A stretch of 14,013 nt of DNA. Source: PFJX01 sp037442845 (lineage in GTDB: Bacteria > Pseudomonadota > Gammaproteobacteria > Burkholderiales > Thiobacillaceae). The position numbers were made by a program, and so were the translations under genes. Position 1 is the first letter of the stretch; each line of letters opens with the position of its first letter. A model generated the notes under the pieces. It was not told the origin of the DNA, searched no databases, and saw only the letters and a program-made list of their open reading frames with translations. The stretch is from assembly GCA_037442845.1 (NCBI GenBank), contig JBBIPL010000058.1:1-14013 (forward strand). Reading direction: 5' to 3'. This document shows, one piece after another, positions 6,608-13,486 of the stretch.

Positions 6608-7456
6608 TCAAAGTTTCTGGCGCAGGGCCAGTGCGGTCTGGTTGCGCAGCGCCTTGAGCAGGCCCAGCACCTGCGGCGCCATTCGCAGGGGCGTGTCCAG
6701 CCGGTCGGCGTAGAGCAGGGCCAGGGGCTTGCCCTCCACCATGACGGGCAGCAGCAGGAAGGAATGGGCGCGCACGGATTGCCTGTACCAGTCGGGGATG
6801 CGGGTGCGGATATTATCCGCCGCGGTGTCGGAAATCAGAATGTCCTGGCCCTTCGCGGTGGCGGCGTGGAAGACGTCGGGGGCGAAACCCAGGGGGATGC
6901 GGAAGGCGTTGCGCAGGGCCAGGGCGTTGGGTCCCAGGCCGACGCGGCCGATCAGTGCCTGGCTGGGCCTGTCGAGCACGCAGGCGAGGACGTGGTCGAA
7001 CAATTCCGTGCGATAGAGGATTTCCACGGCCGTCTTGAATACATCGGCGAGGTGGTAGGGCCCCAGCAGCAGGGCCGTCAGATCCTGTATGCCGAGAGCG
7101 AGGACTTCGGTGGGATCGCCCTGGCCATTCTCTTGCACGCATGACTCCTGCGCTGCCGGAACCGCTTCGGCATCGGCGCCCGGCTTCTCCGCGCGCGGCA
7201 GCATGGGCAGGGTCTTACTCTTGTCGACATCCATGCTGGGGATCATGGCTTCCTCACGCAGGCTTTCCACCGCCTTGCGCGCGTGCTCGACCAGGCTTTC
7301 GCGGCTGACGCGGGCGGCGTCGCGATAGCGCAGGTAGAGCCCCGCGATGGCCTGTTTCTGTTCCTCCGGCTGCTTGCCGGCCATGCTCTTGTGCAGGTCG
7401 CGCGCCAGGTTGGCGACGACGCGCAGACGCCCGCTTTCGGAATTCGCGGCTTTCAC
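6608..7456 (-). CDS. GAF-like domain protein resembling the C-terminal module of HDOD proteins
   Basis: A 282-residue soluble protein. Residues 1-75 are helical and charged, 76-112 look like a low-complexity linker, and 125-282 form a GAF-like domain. Stretches such as RVGLGPNALALRNAFRIPLG (171-190), PDVFHAATAKGQDILISD (193-210) and PVMVEGKPLALLYADR (237-252) match what I know of the GAF-like tail of large betaproteobacterial HDOD (or kinase-HDOD) proteins. No HDOD domain is present, so this is a stand-alone or shortened relative. The start is the GTG at 7456, 28 bases after the recR stop; no ATG is available near it in this frame and the Shine-Dalgarno is weak. A later start at Met26 (MAGKQPEEQ) is possible. 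The ligand is unknown and its role is probably signalling. Confidence 0.75.
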   Translation of the reverse strand: MKAANSESGRLRVVANLARDLHKSMAGKQPEEQKQAIAGLYLRYRDAARVSRESLVEHARKAVESLREEAMIPSMDVDKSKTLPMLPRAEKPGADAEAVPAAQESCVQENGQGDPTEVLALGIQDLTALLLGPYHLADVFKTAVEILYRTELFDHVLACVLDRPSQALIGRVGLGPNALALRNAFRIPLGFAPDVFHAATAKGQDILISDTAADNIRTRIPDWYRQSVRAHSFLLLPVMVEGKPLALLYADRLDTPLRMAPQVLGLLKALRNQTALALRQKL

Positions 7457-7484
7457 GCTGGCCAGTCGCTCATGTCGTCGCGGC

Positions 7485-8078
7485 TCACACGGCGCGCCGG
7501 TCGAGCAGGGCCTGGGCGATGGTCATGCCGTCGACGTGCTCGAGTTCGCCGCCGGCCGGCAGGCCGCGCGCGATGCGGGTCACCCTGAGGCCGCGCGCCT
7601 TCAGCAGTTCCCCCGCGTAATGCGCGGTGGCCTCGCCCTCGGCGGTGAAATTGGTGGCCAGGATGACTTCCTCGGTGACGCCGTCGCGGGCCCGCTCGAT
7701 CATGCGCTCCAGGCCAATCTCGCGCGGGCCGATGCCGTCCAGCGGCGACAGCCGGCCCATGAGCACGAAATAGAGCCCCTTGTAGGCCTGGGTTTCTTCC
7801 AGCCGGTTGAGGTCGGCGGGCATTTCCACCACGCACAGCAGGCGCGCGTCGCGGCGCGGGCTGGCGCAGATCTCGCAGATCGGCGCCTCGCTGAAGTTGT
7901 TGCAGCGCCGGCAATGATGCAGCCGCTCCAGCGCACCGGTCAGCGCCAGCGACAGCCGCGCCGCGCCGGCGCGGTCGCGCTGCAGCAGGTGATAGGCCAT
8001 GCGCGCGGCGGATTTCGGCCCCACCCCGGGCAGGGCGCGCAGGGCATCGATGAGGGCGCCTAAGGGGGCGGGGAGCAT
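7485..8078 (-). CDS. recR: Recombination mediator protein RecR
   Basis: Acts in the RecFOR pathway, where RecR with RecO (and RecF) loads RecA onto SSB-coated gaps during daughter-strand gap repair. The order of parts is a helix-hairpin-helix (about residues 10-30, RALPGVGPKSAARMAYHLL), a four-cysteine zinc finger (Cys56, 59, 68, 71), and a Toprim domain (about 80-175, VVEMPADLNRLEET to ATNFTAEGEATAHY). It has 197 residues, against 201 in E. coli. The frame is open to an ATG at 8144, but those 22 extra codons are only translated repeat sequence. The ATG at 8078 gives the normal family N-terminus. No Shine-Dalgarno is visible because the repeat runs to within three bases of the start. It follows ybaB, as in the classical dnaX-ybaB-recR operon. 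Confidence 0.97.
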   Translation of the reverse strand: MLPAPLGALIDALRALPGVGPKSAARMAYHLLQRDRAGAARLSLALTGALERLHHCRRCNNFSEAPICEICASPRRDARLLCVVEMPADLNRLEETQAYKGLYFVLMGRLSPLDGIGPREIGLERMIERARDGVTEEVILATNFTAEGEATAHYAGELLKARGLRVTRIARGLPAGGELEHVDGMTIAQALLDRRAV

Positions 8079-8080
8079 GG

Positions 8081-8166
8081 GCGTGAGGCGTGAGGCGTGA
8101 GGCGTGAGGGGTGAGGGGTGAGGCGAGGGTTTTTTCCCCCTCACGCCTTACGCCTCACGCCTCACC
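8081..8166. repeat. Heptamer tandem repeats forming a large inverted repeat between ybaB and recR
   Basis: The left arm is four exact copies of GCGTGAG (8081-8108), two of GGGTGAG (8109-8122) and a degenerate GCGAGGG (8123-8129). A T6 run (8130-8135) forms the loop. The right arm (8136-8166) carries the complementary units CTCACGC, CTTACGC, CTCACGC and a partial copy. On the ybaB-to-recR transcript it would fold into a long GC-rich hairpin filling nearly the whole 91-bp spacer. It starts a few bases after the ybaB stop and ends next to the recR ATG. It could attenuate or uncouple recR expression. The tandem units suggest origin by slippage or an inserted dispersed repeat. Confidence 0.85.
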
Positions 8167-8169
8167 GCA

Positions 8170-8496
8170 TCAGAACGGCAGCTTGAAGCCCGGCGGCAGG
8201 GGCAGGCCGGCGGTGGCGGCGGACATTTTGTCCTGCACCATGGCTTCGACCTTGCGCACCGCGTCGTTGACGGCGGCGGCCACCAGGTCTTCCAGCATGT
8301 CCTTGTCGTCGGCGAGCAGGGAAGGGTCGATGCGGATGCGCCGGACGTCGTGCTTGCCGGTCATGATCACCTTCACCAGGCCGGCGCCGGATTCGCCTTC
8401 CACTTCCATTTCCGCGATCTTGGCCTGCAGCTTCTGCATGTTGTCCTGCATCTGCTGGGCCTGTTTCATCAGGTTGCCGATTCCGCCTTTGATCAT
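8170..8496 (-). CDS. ybaB: YbaB/EbfC-family nucleoid-associated protein
   Basis: Small DNA-binding protein that forms dimers and coats the nucleoid. It is 108 residues, as is typical (E. coli YbaB 109). It begins with the family pattern MIKGGIGNLMKQAQQMQDNM, followed by a coiled helix, the central strand region GLVKVIMTGKHDVRRIRIDP, and the helical C-terminus LEDLVAAAVNDAVRKVEAM. A good Shine-Dalgarno (AAGGAAG) lies upstream of the ATG at 8496, overlapping the end of dnaX, whose stop is only 13 bases away. This suggests co-transcription with dnaX and possibly translational coupling. Confidence 0.96.
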   Translation of the reverse strand: MIKGGIGNLMKQAQQMQDNMQKLQAKIAEMEVEGESGAGLVKVIMTGKHDVRRIRIDPSLLADDKDMLEDLVAAAVNDAVRKVEAMVQDKMSAATAGLPLPPGFKLPF

Positions 8497-8509
8497 TTCA
8501 CTTCCTTGT

Positions 8510-10141
8510 TCAGTTGCCGGTACCCGTCAGGCGGGCGTTGCCGGCCAGCGGGCGGATGTTGCTGACCGTCGCGTCGCATTCGCGCACGAGGGTCTGAATG
8601 AAGGGGTCGTCGTGGATGGCGGCTTCGGCCTCGTCCTGGCGCGCCACCTGCTCGCGGGCGCGAGCGGCGGCGGGGGAGGCAGCGGCATCGGTCGCCAGCT
8701 CGAAATCCAGCTTCACGGCAATGCCCAGCCGTTCCGTCAGGGCCTCGCGCAGTTTGTCGCCGATGCCGCCCAGCAAGTGTTTCTGGGGTTCCGGCAGGCG
8801 CAGGCGCAGGTGGGACCCGACGCGGGAAATCAGTTCGCACTGCACGGCCAGTTGCCGCGCGAGGCCGGGCAGGCTCTCGGCGATGCCGCGCCAGTCGGCG
8901 TCCACGCACGGCGAGGGCGGCGCCGCCTGGTCCTCGTTGGCGGCCGCAATGGCGGCCAGCAGTGTGGGGGAAGCCGGCTTCGCCGCCGCCGCTTCGCGGG
9001 CGGGCGCGGCGGAAATCCGCGGTTCGCCCGGCGGCTCCGCCCGCGTCGCCGGCGCGCCGCCCGGCACGAAGGCGAGCATGCGCAACAGGGTCATGCTGAA
9101 GCCGGCGTGTTCGTCCGGCGCCCATTCGAGGTCGCGCCGGCCCAGGCTGGCGATCTGGTATTGCACCTGGATGGTCTCCTCGTCCAGGCGGCGGGCCAGT
9201 GCGAATAGGCGGTCGCGTTCCGGCGCGTCCTCGGCCACCGCCTCGGGCACGCTGCGGGCCAGGGCGATCTGGTGCAGCAGGCCGGCCAGATCCTGCAGGG
9301 CGGCGTCGAAGGAAAAACCGCGCGCCGCCAGTGCGTCGGCCTCGCGCATGAGGCGGGGGCCGTCCGCCGCCGCCAGGGCTTCCAGCACCGGCAGCAGATA
9401 GGCCTGATCGACCACGCCGAGCATGGCGCGGGTCTCCTCCTCGCGCACCTGGCCGCCGCCGTAGGCGATGGCCTGGTCGGCGAGCGACAGGGCGTCGCGC
9501 ATGCTGCCGGCGGCGGCGCGCGCCAGCAGGGCGAGGGCGCCGGACTCGAAGGGAACCTGTTCGGCCTCCAGCACCTGGCGCAGATGGCCGCTGACCTGGA
9601 CGGCGGGCATCTGCTTCAGGTTGAACTGCAGGCAGCGCGACAGCACCGTCACCGGCACCTTCTGCGGGTCGGTGGTGGCGAGGATGAAGATGACGTGGCC
9701 GGGCGGTTCCTCCAGGGTCTTCAGCATGGCGTTGAAGGCATGCTTGGAGAGCTGGTGCACCTCGTCGATGATGTACGCCTTGTAGCGGCCGGCGGTGGGC
9801 GCGTACTGGGCGTTCTCCAGCACCTCGCGCATGTTGTCGATGCCGGTGTAGGAGGCGGCGTCGATCTCGATCAGGTCGACGAAGCGGCCGCCGTCGATTT
9901 CGCGGCAAGCCGCGCAGGCGCCGCAGGGCTCCGGCGTCACTCCGGTTTCACAGTTCAGGCATTTGGCGAGGATGCGCGCCAGGGTGGTCTTGCCGACGCC
10001 GCGCGTGCCGGTGAACAGGTAGGCGTGGTGCAGCCGGCCCTGCGCCAGGGCGTTGGACAGCGCTCGCACCACATGCTCCTGGCCCACCATCTGGGCGAAG
10101 CCGCGCGGGCGCCATTTGCGGGCGAGGACCTGGTGGCTCAT
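8510..10141 (-). CDS. dnaX: DNA polymerase III subunits gamma/tau
   Basis: Clamp-loader ATPase subunit of the replicative polymerase. It helps load the beta clamp and, through its tau tail, ties together polymerase cores and helicase. The N-terminal AAA+ module carries Walker A GTRGVGKTT (45-53), a zinc module with cysteines at 64, 73, 76 and 79, Walker B YIIDEVH (123-129), sensor-1 ATTDP and the SRC arginine-finger motif. The C-terminal third (from about 360) is a low-complexity Ala/Pro-rich linker plus the tau-specific domain. At 543 residues it is shorter than E. coli tau (643). I saw no A-run slippery site of the E. coli type in the frame, so a frameshifted gamma product is not indicated. 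The start at 10141 gives the standard MSHQVLARKWRP N-terminus. Confidence 0.97.
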   Translation of the reverse strand: MSHQVLARKWRPRGFAQMVGQEHVVRALSNALAQGRLHHAYLFTGTRGVGKTTLARILAKCLNCETGVTPEPCGACAACREIDGGRFVDLIEIDAASYTGIDNMREVLENAQYAPTAGRYKAYIIDEVHQLSKHAFNAMLKTLEEPPGHVIFILATTDPQKVPVTVLSRCLQFNLKQMPAVQVSGHLRQVLEAEQVPFESGALALLARAAAGSMRDALSLADQAIAYGGGQVREEETRAMLGVVDQAYLLPVLEALAAADGPRLMREADALAARGFSFDAALQDLAGLLHQIALARSVPEAVAEDAPERDRLFALARRLDEETIQVQYQIASLGRRDLEWAPDEHAGFSMTLLRMLAFVPGGAPATRAEPPGEPRISAAPAREAAAAKPASPTLLAAIAAANEDQAAPPSPCVDADWRGIAESLPGLARQLAVQCELISRVGSHLRLRLPEPQKHLLGGIGDKLREALTERLGIAVKLDFELATDAAASPAAARAREQVARQDEAEAAIHDDPFIQTLVRECDATVSNIRPLAGNARLTGTGN

Positions 10142-10165
10142 GGGTCTGTGTCCCGCCTAAATGGA

Positions 10166-10696
10166 TCAGTAGTTGTAGCCGAGGCGGACCTGGTGAAAGT
10201 TGATGCCGTCGTCGGGGTCGCCGATACCGGCGTTGGACAGATGCTGGAAGCGGTAGCCCAGCTCGTAACTGTCCTTCTCGCCCAACAGCCAGCCGAAGCC
10301 GATGTGGTCGCCGAAGCTGAAATGGCTGCCGAAGTCGCGCTTGTCCTTGATCTTCTTTTCGGACAGGTAGTGCGCGCCGATGGCCGCTTCTAGGTAGAAA
10401 CGGCTGAGGTTGGGACTCAGGCGGAACACCGGGGTGATGCCGATATCCCAGAGGTTTTTCGCGCCCTCGCCGTCGCCGTCCCAGTAGCCCAGGCTGGCTT
10501 CCCAGAAGCCGGCGATGTTCCAGTTGCGGCCCAGCATCCAGCGCTTGTCCCAGTTCCAGCGCAAGGTCACGCGCAGCATGTCGGTGGAACTGTCGCCTGC
10601 GCCCAGCTCGATGCTGGAGCCGCTCAAGGCGAATGCGGAGGGCGCGACGGACATGCCCAGGGCGAGCGTCAGGACGGACAGCGGGCGTTTGCTCAT
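10166..10696 (-). CDS. pagL: PagL-type lipid A 3-O-deacylase (acyloxyacyl hydrolase family)
   Basis: Outer-membrane beta-barrel enzyme family that removes the 3-linked acyl chain from lipid A. Residues 1-23 are a signal peptide (basic start, hydrophobic core, cleavage after AFA). The mature part is about 153 residues, the size of PagL, and the chain ends in an aromatic residue (YNY), as outer-membrane barrels usually do. The catalytic block QHLSNAG places the active His at 152 and Ser at 154. In Pseudomonas aeruginosa PagL the third catalytic residue is a Glu 14 positions after the His; here that position is Asn166. A good Shine-Dalgarno (AGGAG, 7 bases before ATG 10696) fixes the start. The gene sits between the 4.5S RNA and dnaX. 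Activity on lipid A is therefore likely but not certain. Confidence 0.88.
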   Translation of the reverse strand: MSKRPLSVLTLALGMSVAPSAFALSGSSIELGAGDSSTDMLRVTLRWNWDKRWMLGRNWNIAGFWEASLGYWDGDGEGAKNLWDIGITPVFRLSPNLSRFYLEAAIGAHYLSEKKIKDKRDFGSHFSFGDHIGFGWLLGEKDSYELGYRFQHLSNAGIGDPDDGINFHQVRLGYNY

Positions 10697-10734
10697 GCAA
10701 CAACTCCTGTGATCGGCATGGCCAAAATTGGGGG

Positions 10735-10837
10735 GTGGCGAGCCCGACCCCCGGCACTGGCATCGATCGCTGTGGCTGCTTCCTTCCGGACCTGACCAGG
10801 TTCACGACTTAGCCATGCGGGGAGACCCGCCACGCCG
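10735..10837 (-). ncRNA. ffs: 4.5S RNA, small bacterial signal recognition particle RNA
   Basis: RNA scaffold of the signal recognition particle; it binds Ffh and helps deliver nascent membrane proteins to FtsY. Read on the minus strand, the hallmark apical stem-loop is almost identical to E. coli 4.5S: CCTGGTCAGGTCCGGAAGG followed by AAGCAGCC, which includes the GGAA tetraloop and the Ffh-binding internal loops. The two ends pair (GTGGCG near 10830 with CGCCAC near 10738) to close the long hairpin, and the length of about 100 bases is right. The exact ends are estimated to within several bases. It lies between aroG and pagL. Confidence 0.95.
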
Positions 10838-10838
10838 C

Positions 10839-10844
10839 ATTCTA
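10839..10844 (-). promoter_or_regulatory. Candidate -10 box of the 4.5S RNA promoter
   Basis: TAGAAT on the minus strand (five of six consensus bases), placed a few bases upstream of the estimated 5' end of the 4.5S RNA. I could not identify a convincing -35 box at the usual distance, where the sequence runs into the 3' end of aroG. Confidence 0.4.
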
Positions 10845-10865
10845 ACTCAGGAGTGCCCGACCGGT

Positions 10866-11942
10866 TTACTCGTCTTCGGCCGGTTCGGCCACCCGCCGCG
10901 CCCGCACCGCCTCGGCCAACTGGCGCAGCAGGGGCTCGGTGGCGTCCCAGCCGATGCAGGCGTCGGTGATCGACTGGCCGTAGGCGAGCGGCTTGCCCGG
11001 CTGCAAATCCTGGCGGCCGGCATTGAGGTGGCTTTCGATCATCACCCCCATGATGCGTCGGTCGCCGCGCGCGATCTGGCCGGCCACGTCGGCGCCGACC
11101 TCGATCTGGCGCTGGAACTGCTTGCTGGAATTGGCGTGCGAGCAGTCGATCATCACCTGTTGGCGCAGGCCGGCCGCGGCCAGCTCGCCGCAGGCGGCGT
11201 TGACGCTGTTGGCGTCGAAGTTGGGTTGCTTGCCGCCGCGCAGGATGACGTGGCAATCCTCGTTGCCGGCGGTCTTGAACACCGCCACGTGGCCGGATTT
11301 GGTGATGGAGATGAAATGGTGGCGGGCGGCGGCGGCCTTGATGGCGTCCACCGCGATCCTCAGGTTGCCGTCGGTGCCGTTCTTGAAGCCCACCGGGCAG
11401 GACAGGCCGGAGGCGAGCTGGCGGTGCGACTGCGACTCGGTGGTGCGCGCGCCGATGGCGCCCCAGGCCACCAGGTCGGCGATGTACTGCGGCGAGATCA
11501 GGTCGAGCAACTCGGTGCCGCAGGGCAGGCCCAGCGCGTTGATGTCCAGCAGCAGCTTGCGCGCCAGGCGCAGGCCCTCGTTGATGTCGAAGCTCTCGTC
11601 GAGGTGCGGGTCGTTGATCAGGCCCTTCCAGCCCACCGTGGTGCGCGGCTTCTCGAAATAGACGCGCATGACGATGACCAGGTCGCGTTCCAGTTCGTCC
11701 TTCATCGCGCGCAGGCGTTGGGCGTAGTCCAGCGCGGCCTTGGGGTCGTGGATGGAGCAGGGGCCGACCACCACCACCAGGCGGTCGTCGGCGCCGCGCA
11801 AGACGTCGTGGATGTCCTTGCGCGCCTGGAAGGGGGTGCGCAGGGTGGCGTCGCCAGCCTTGAGCTCGCGCATCAGCTGCATCGGCGCGAGCAGTTCGTC
11901 GCCCTGCTCGATGCGGGTGTCGTCGGTGCGGTAGTGGGTCAT
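10866..11942 (-). CDS. aroG: 3-deoxy-7-phosphoheptulonate (DAHP) synthase, class I AroG-type
   Basis: First step of the shikimate pathway: condenses phosphoenolpyruvate with erythrose 4-phosphate to DAHP; cytosolic and metal-dependent. At 358 residues it has the usual class I length (E. coli AroG 350) and aligns end to end. The motifs are GPCSIHD (60-66), KPRTTVGWKGLINDP (98-112), GARTTESQ (164-171), PVGFKNGTDG (183-192), HVILRGGK (231-238) and the C-terminal SITDACIGW. The N-terminal extension and the ASGLSCP segment resemble the phenylalanine-sensitive isozyme, so feedback inhibition by Phe is a reasonable inference. It lies 34 bases after trpB2 on the same strand, probably one transcript. 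The Shine-Dalgarno is weak. Confidence 0.96.
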   Translation of the reverse strand: MTHYRTDDTRIEQGDELLAPMQLMRELKAGDATLRTPFQARKDIHDVLRGADDRLVVVVGPCSIHDPKAALDYAQRLRAMKDELERDLVIVMRVYFEKPRTTVGWKGLINDPHLDESFDINEGLRLARKLLLDINALGLPCGTELLDLISPQYIADLVAWGAIGARTTESQSHRQLASGLSCPVGFKNGTDGNLRIAVDAIKAAAARHHFISITKSGHVAVFKTAGNEDCHVILRGGKQPNFDANSVNAACGELAAAGLRQQVMIDCSHANSSKQFQRQIEVGADVAGQIARGDRRIMGVMIESHLNAGRQDLQPGKPLAYGQSITDACIGWDATEPLLRQLAEAVRARRVAEPAEDE

Positions 11943-11976
11943 CTCGGTTTACTTGTTAACGACTGCCTGATCCCGC

Positions 11977-13341
11977 TCAACCCACCTTGGGCAGGCGATG
12001 CAGGGCCGCCTCGATCTCGTGCTCGGGATAAGCGAAGTCCTCCAGCTGGCCGGAGAAATAGCGGTCGTAGGAGGACATGTCGAAGTGGCCGTGGCCGGAA
12101 AGGTTGAAGAACAGCACCTTCGGCTCGCCGCTGGCCTTGCAGCGCAGGGCCTCGTCCATGCAGGCGCGGATGGCGTGGCAGGACTCGGGCGCGGGGACGA
12201 TGCCCTCGGCGCGGGCGAAGGTGACGCCCGCCTCGAAGGTGGCGATCTGCGGCACCGCCACCGCCTCGATCAGCTTCTCGTGGTAGAGCTGCGACACCAG
12301 GGGCGAATCGCCGTGGTAGCGCAGGCCGCCGGCGTGGATGCCGGGGGGCATGAAGTCGTGGCCCAGGGTGTACATGAGCATGAGCGGCGTGAGGCCGACG
12401 GTGTCGCCGAAGTCGTAGGCATAGTGGCCCTTGGTCAGGGTCGGGCAGGAGATGGGCTCGGCCGCCACCAGGCGCAGGTTCTTCGCCTTCGGGTCGCCGG
12501 CCGCCTTGTCCGCGAGGAAGGGAAAGGCGGCGCCGGCGAAATTGGAGCCGCCGCCACAGCAGGCGAACACCATGTCCGGATAGTCGCCCGCCTTCTCGAA
12601 CTGCTTCTTGGCTTCCAGGCCGATGACGGTCTGGTGGTGGCAGACATGGTTCAGCACCGAGCCCAGGGCGTAGTTGGTGTCGGGCCGGCTGGCGGCCTCC
12701 TCCACGGCCTCGGAGATGGCGATGCCCAGGCTGCCGTTGGAGTCCGCATCCAGTTCCAGGATCTTGCGCCCGGACACGGTGTTGGGCGTGGGGCTGGCGA
12801 ACACCTCCGCGCCCCAGGTCTGCATCATGGAGCGGCGGTAGGGTTTCTGGTCGTAGGAGATCTTCACCATGTAGACCCGCACCTTTACGCCGAACATCTG
12901 TCCGGCCAGGGCCAGGGAGCAGCCCCACTGGCCGGCGCCGGTCTCGGTGGCCAGGCGCTTGATGCCGGCCTGGGCGTTGTAATAGGCCTGGGCGATGGAG
13001 GTGTTGACCTTGTGCGAGCCGGCGGGCGAGACCCCCTCGTACTTGTAGTAGATCTTCGCCGGCGTGCCCAGGGCGGCTTCCAGCTTGTGCGCGCGGAACA
13101 GGGGGCTGGGCCGGTACATGCGGTAGGCTTCGCGCACCGCTTCGGGGATGGGGATCCAGCGCTCGGCGGAGACTTCCTGCTCGATCAGGGCCATGGGGAA
13201 GATGGCCGCCAGGGCCTCGGGGCCGACCGGCTTGCCGTCGGGGCCCAGGGGCGGCGCCGGCTTGTTGGGCATGTCCGCCACCACGTTGTACCAATGCGTG
13301 GGAATGTCGGACTCGTCGAGCAGAATCTTGGTTTGCGGCAT
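11977..13341 (-). CDS. trpB2: TrpB2-type tryptophan synthase beta-like PLP enzyme
   Basis: PLP-dependent enzyme that joins indole and serine to tryptophan. The TrpB2 group acts without a tightly bound alpha subunit, and its in vivo role is thought to be indole salvage or a related beta-replacement. The protein is 454 residues, longer than TrpB1 (about 400) and right for TrpB2. The PLP lysine is Lys111 in GSHKVNTS, the catalytic-Glu segment is ETGAGQWG (133-140, with Trp where TrpB1 has His), and the phosphate-binding loop is GGGSNF (263-268). The N-terminal extension (HWYNVVADMP) is also TrpB2-typical. The ATG at 13341 has an AGGAG six to seven bases upstream; longer starts in the same frame are ignored. 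No trpA or trpF lies beside it. aroG follows downstream. Confidence 0.93.
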   Translation of the reverse strand: MPQTKILLDESDIPTHWYNVVADMPNKPAPPLGPDGKPVGPEALAAIFPMALIEQEVSAERWIPIPEAVREAYRMYRPSPLFRAHKLEAALGTPAKIYYKYEGVSPAGSHKVNTSIAQAYYNAQAGIKRLATETGAGQWGCSLALAGQMFGVKVRVYMVKISYDQKPYRRSMMQTWGAEVFASPTPNTVSGRKILELDADSNGSLGIAISEAVEEAASRPDTNYALGSVLNHVCHHQTVIGLEAKKQFEKAGDYPDMVFACCGGGSNFAGAAFPFLADKAAGDPKAKNLRLVAAEPISCPTLTKGHYAYDFGDTVGLTPLMLMYTLGHDFMPPGIHAGGLRYHGDSPLVSQLYHEKLIEAVAVPQIATFEAGVTFARAEGIVPAPESCHAIRACMDEALRCKASGEPKVLFFNLSGHGHFDMSSYDRYFSGQLEDFAYPEHEIEAALHRLPKVG

Positions 13342-13412
13342 GAAGGTCTCCTGGTGGGGGCCGGTGGAACCTGCCCGCCAGGGCTTCCTATCGCCATGAC
13401 GGGCATCAAGCG

Positions 13413-13434
13413 CCGGCGCCTCCCCCGGCGCCGG
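13413..13434. repeat. GC-rich palindrome in the trpB2/Nudix divergent spacer
   Basis: CCGGCGCC (13413-13420), loop TCCCCC, GGCGCCGG (13427-13434): an 8-bp perfect stem in the middle of a divergent intergenic region, where a terminator is not expected. It could be an operator, a leader hairpin for trpB2, or chance in GC-rich sequence. Confidence 0.4.
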
Positions 13435-13448
13435 TCGATCCGCGGAAC

Positions 13449-13454
13449 TATACT
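13449..13454 (+). promoter_or_regulatory. Candidate -10 box for the Nudix gene
   Basis: TATACT on the plus strand, 32 bases upstream of the Nudix ATG, five of six consensus bases. It overlaps a reverse-strand TATAGT that could serve trpB2. No good -35 box was found on either strand at the proper distance, so this is tentative. Confidence 0.35.
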
Positions 13455-13486
13455 CGCGCGCTGCGCCAAGCGAAAAGCACAGGACC

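Noticed and set aside
5108..7144. 678-codon plus-strand open frame opposite purB and the GAF gene
   Set aside because: Spans two real genes and their repeat-rich spacer on the other strand; Gly/Val/Gln-rich low-complexity translation with no recognisable domain.
8079..8144. N-terminal extension of recR to the ATG at 8144
   Set aside because: The extra residues (Ser/Pro/His/Leu/Thr periodic) are simply the translated heptamer repeat; RecR normally starts at the MLPAPLGALI position.
8081..8166. Heptamer repeats considered as a CRISPR array
   Set aside because: Units are 7 bases, contiguous, without spacers, and arranged as an inverted repeat.
8510..10141. Programmed frameshift site in dnaX producing gamma
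   Set aside because: No A-run slippery heptamer was seen in the coding strand of the frame.
10728..12107. 459-codon plus-strand open frame over the 4.5S RNA and aroG
   Set aside because: Antisense shadow of aroG running through an RNA gene; no domain.
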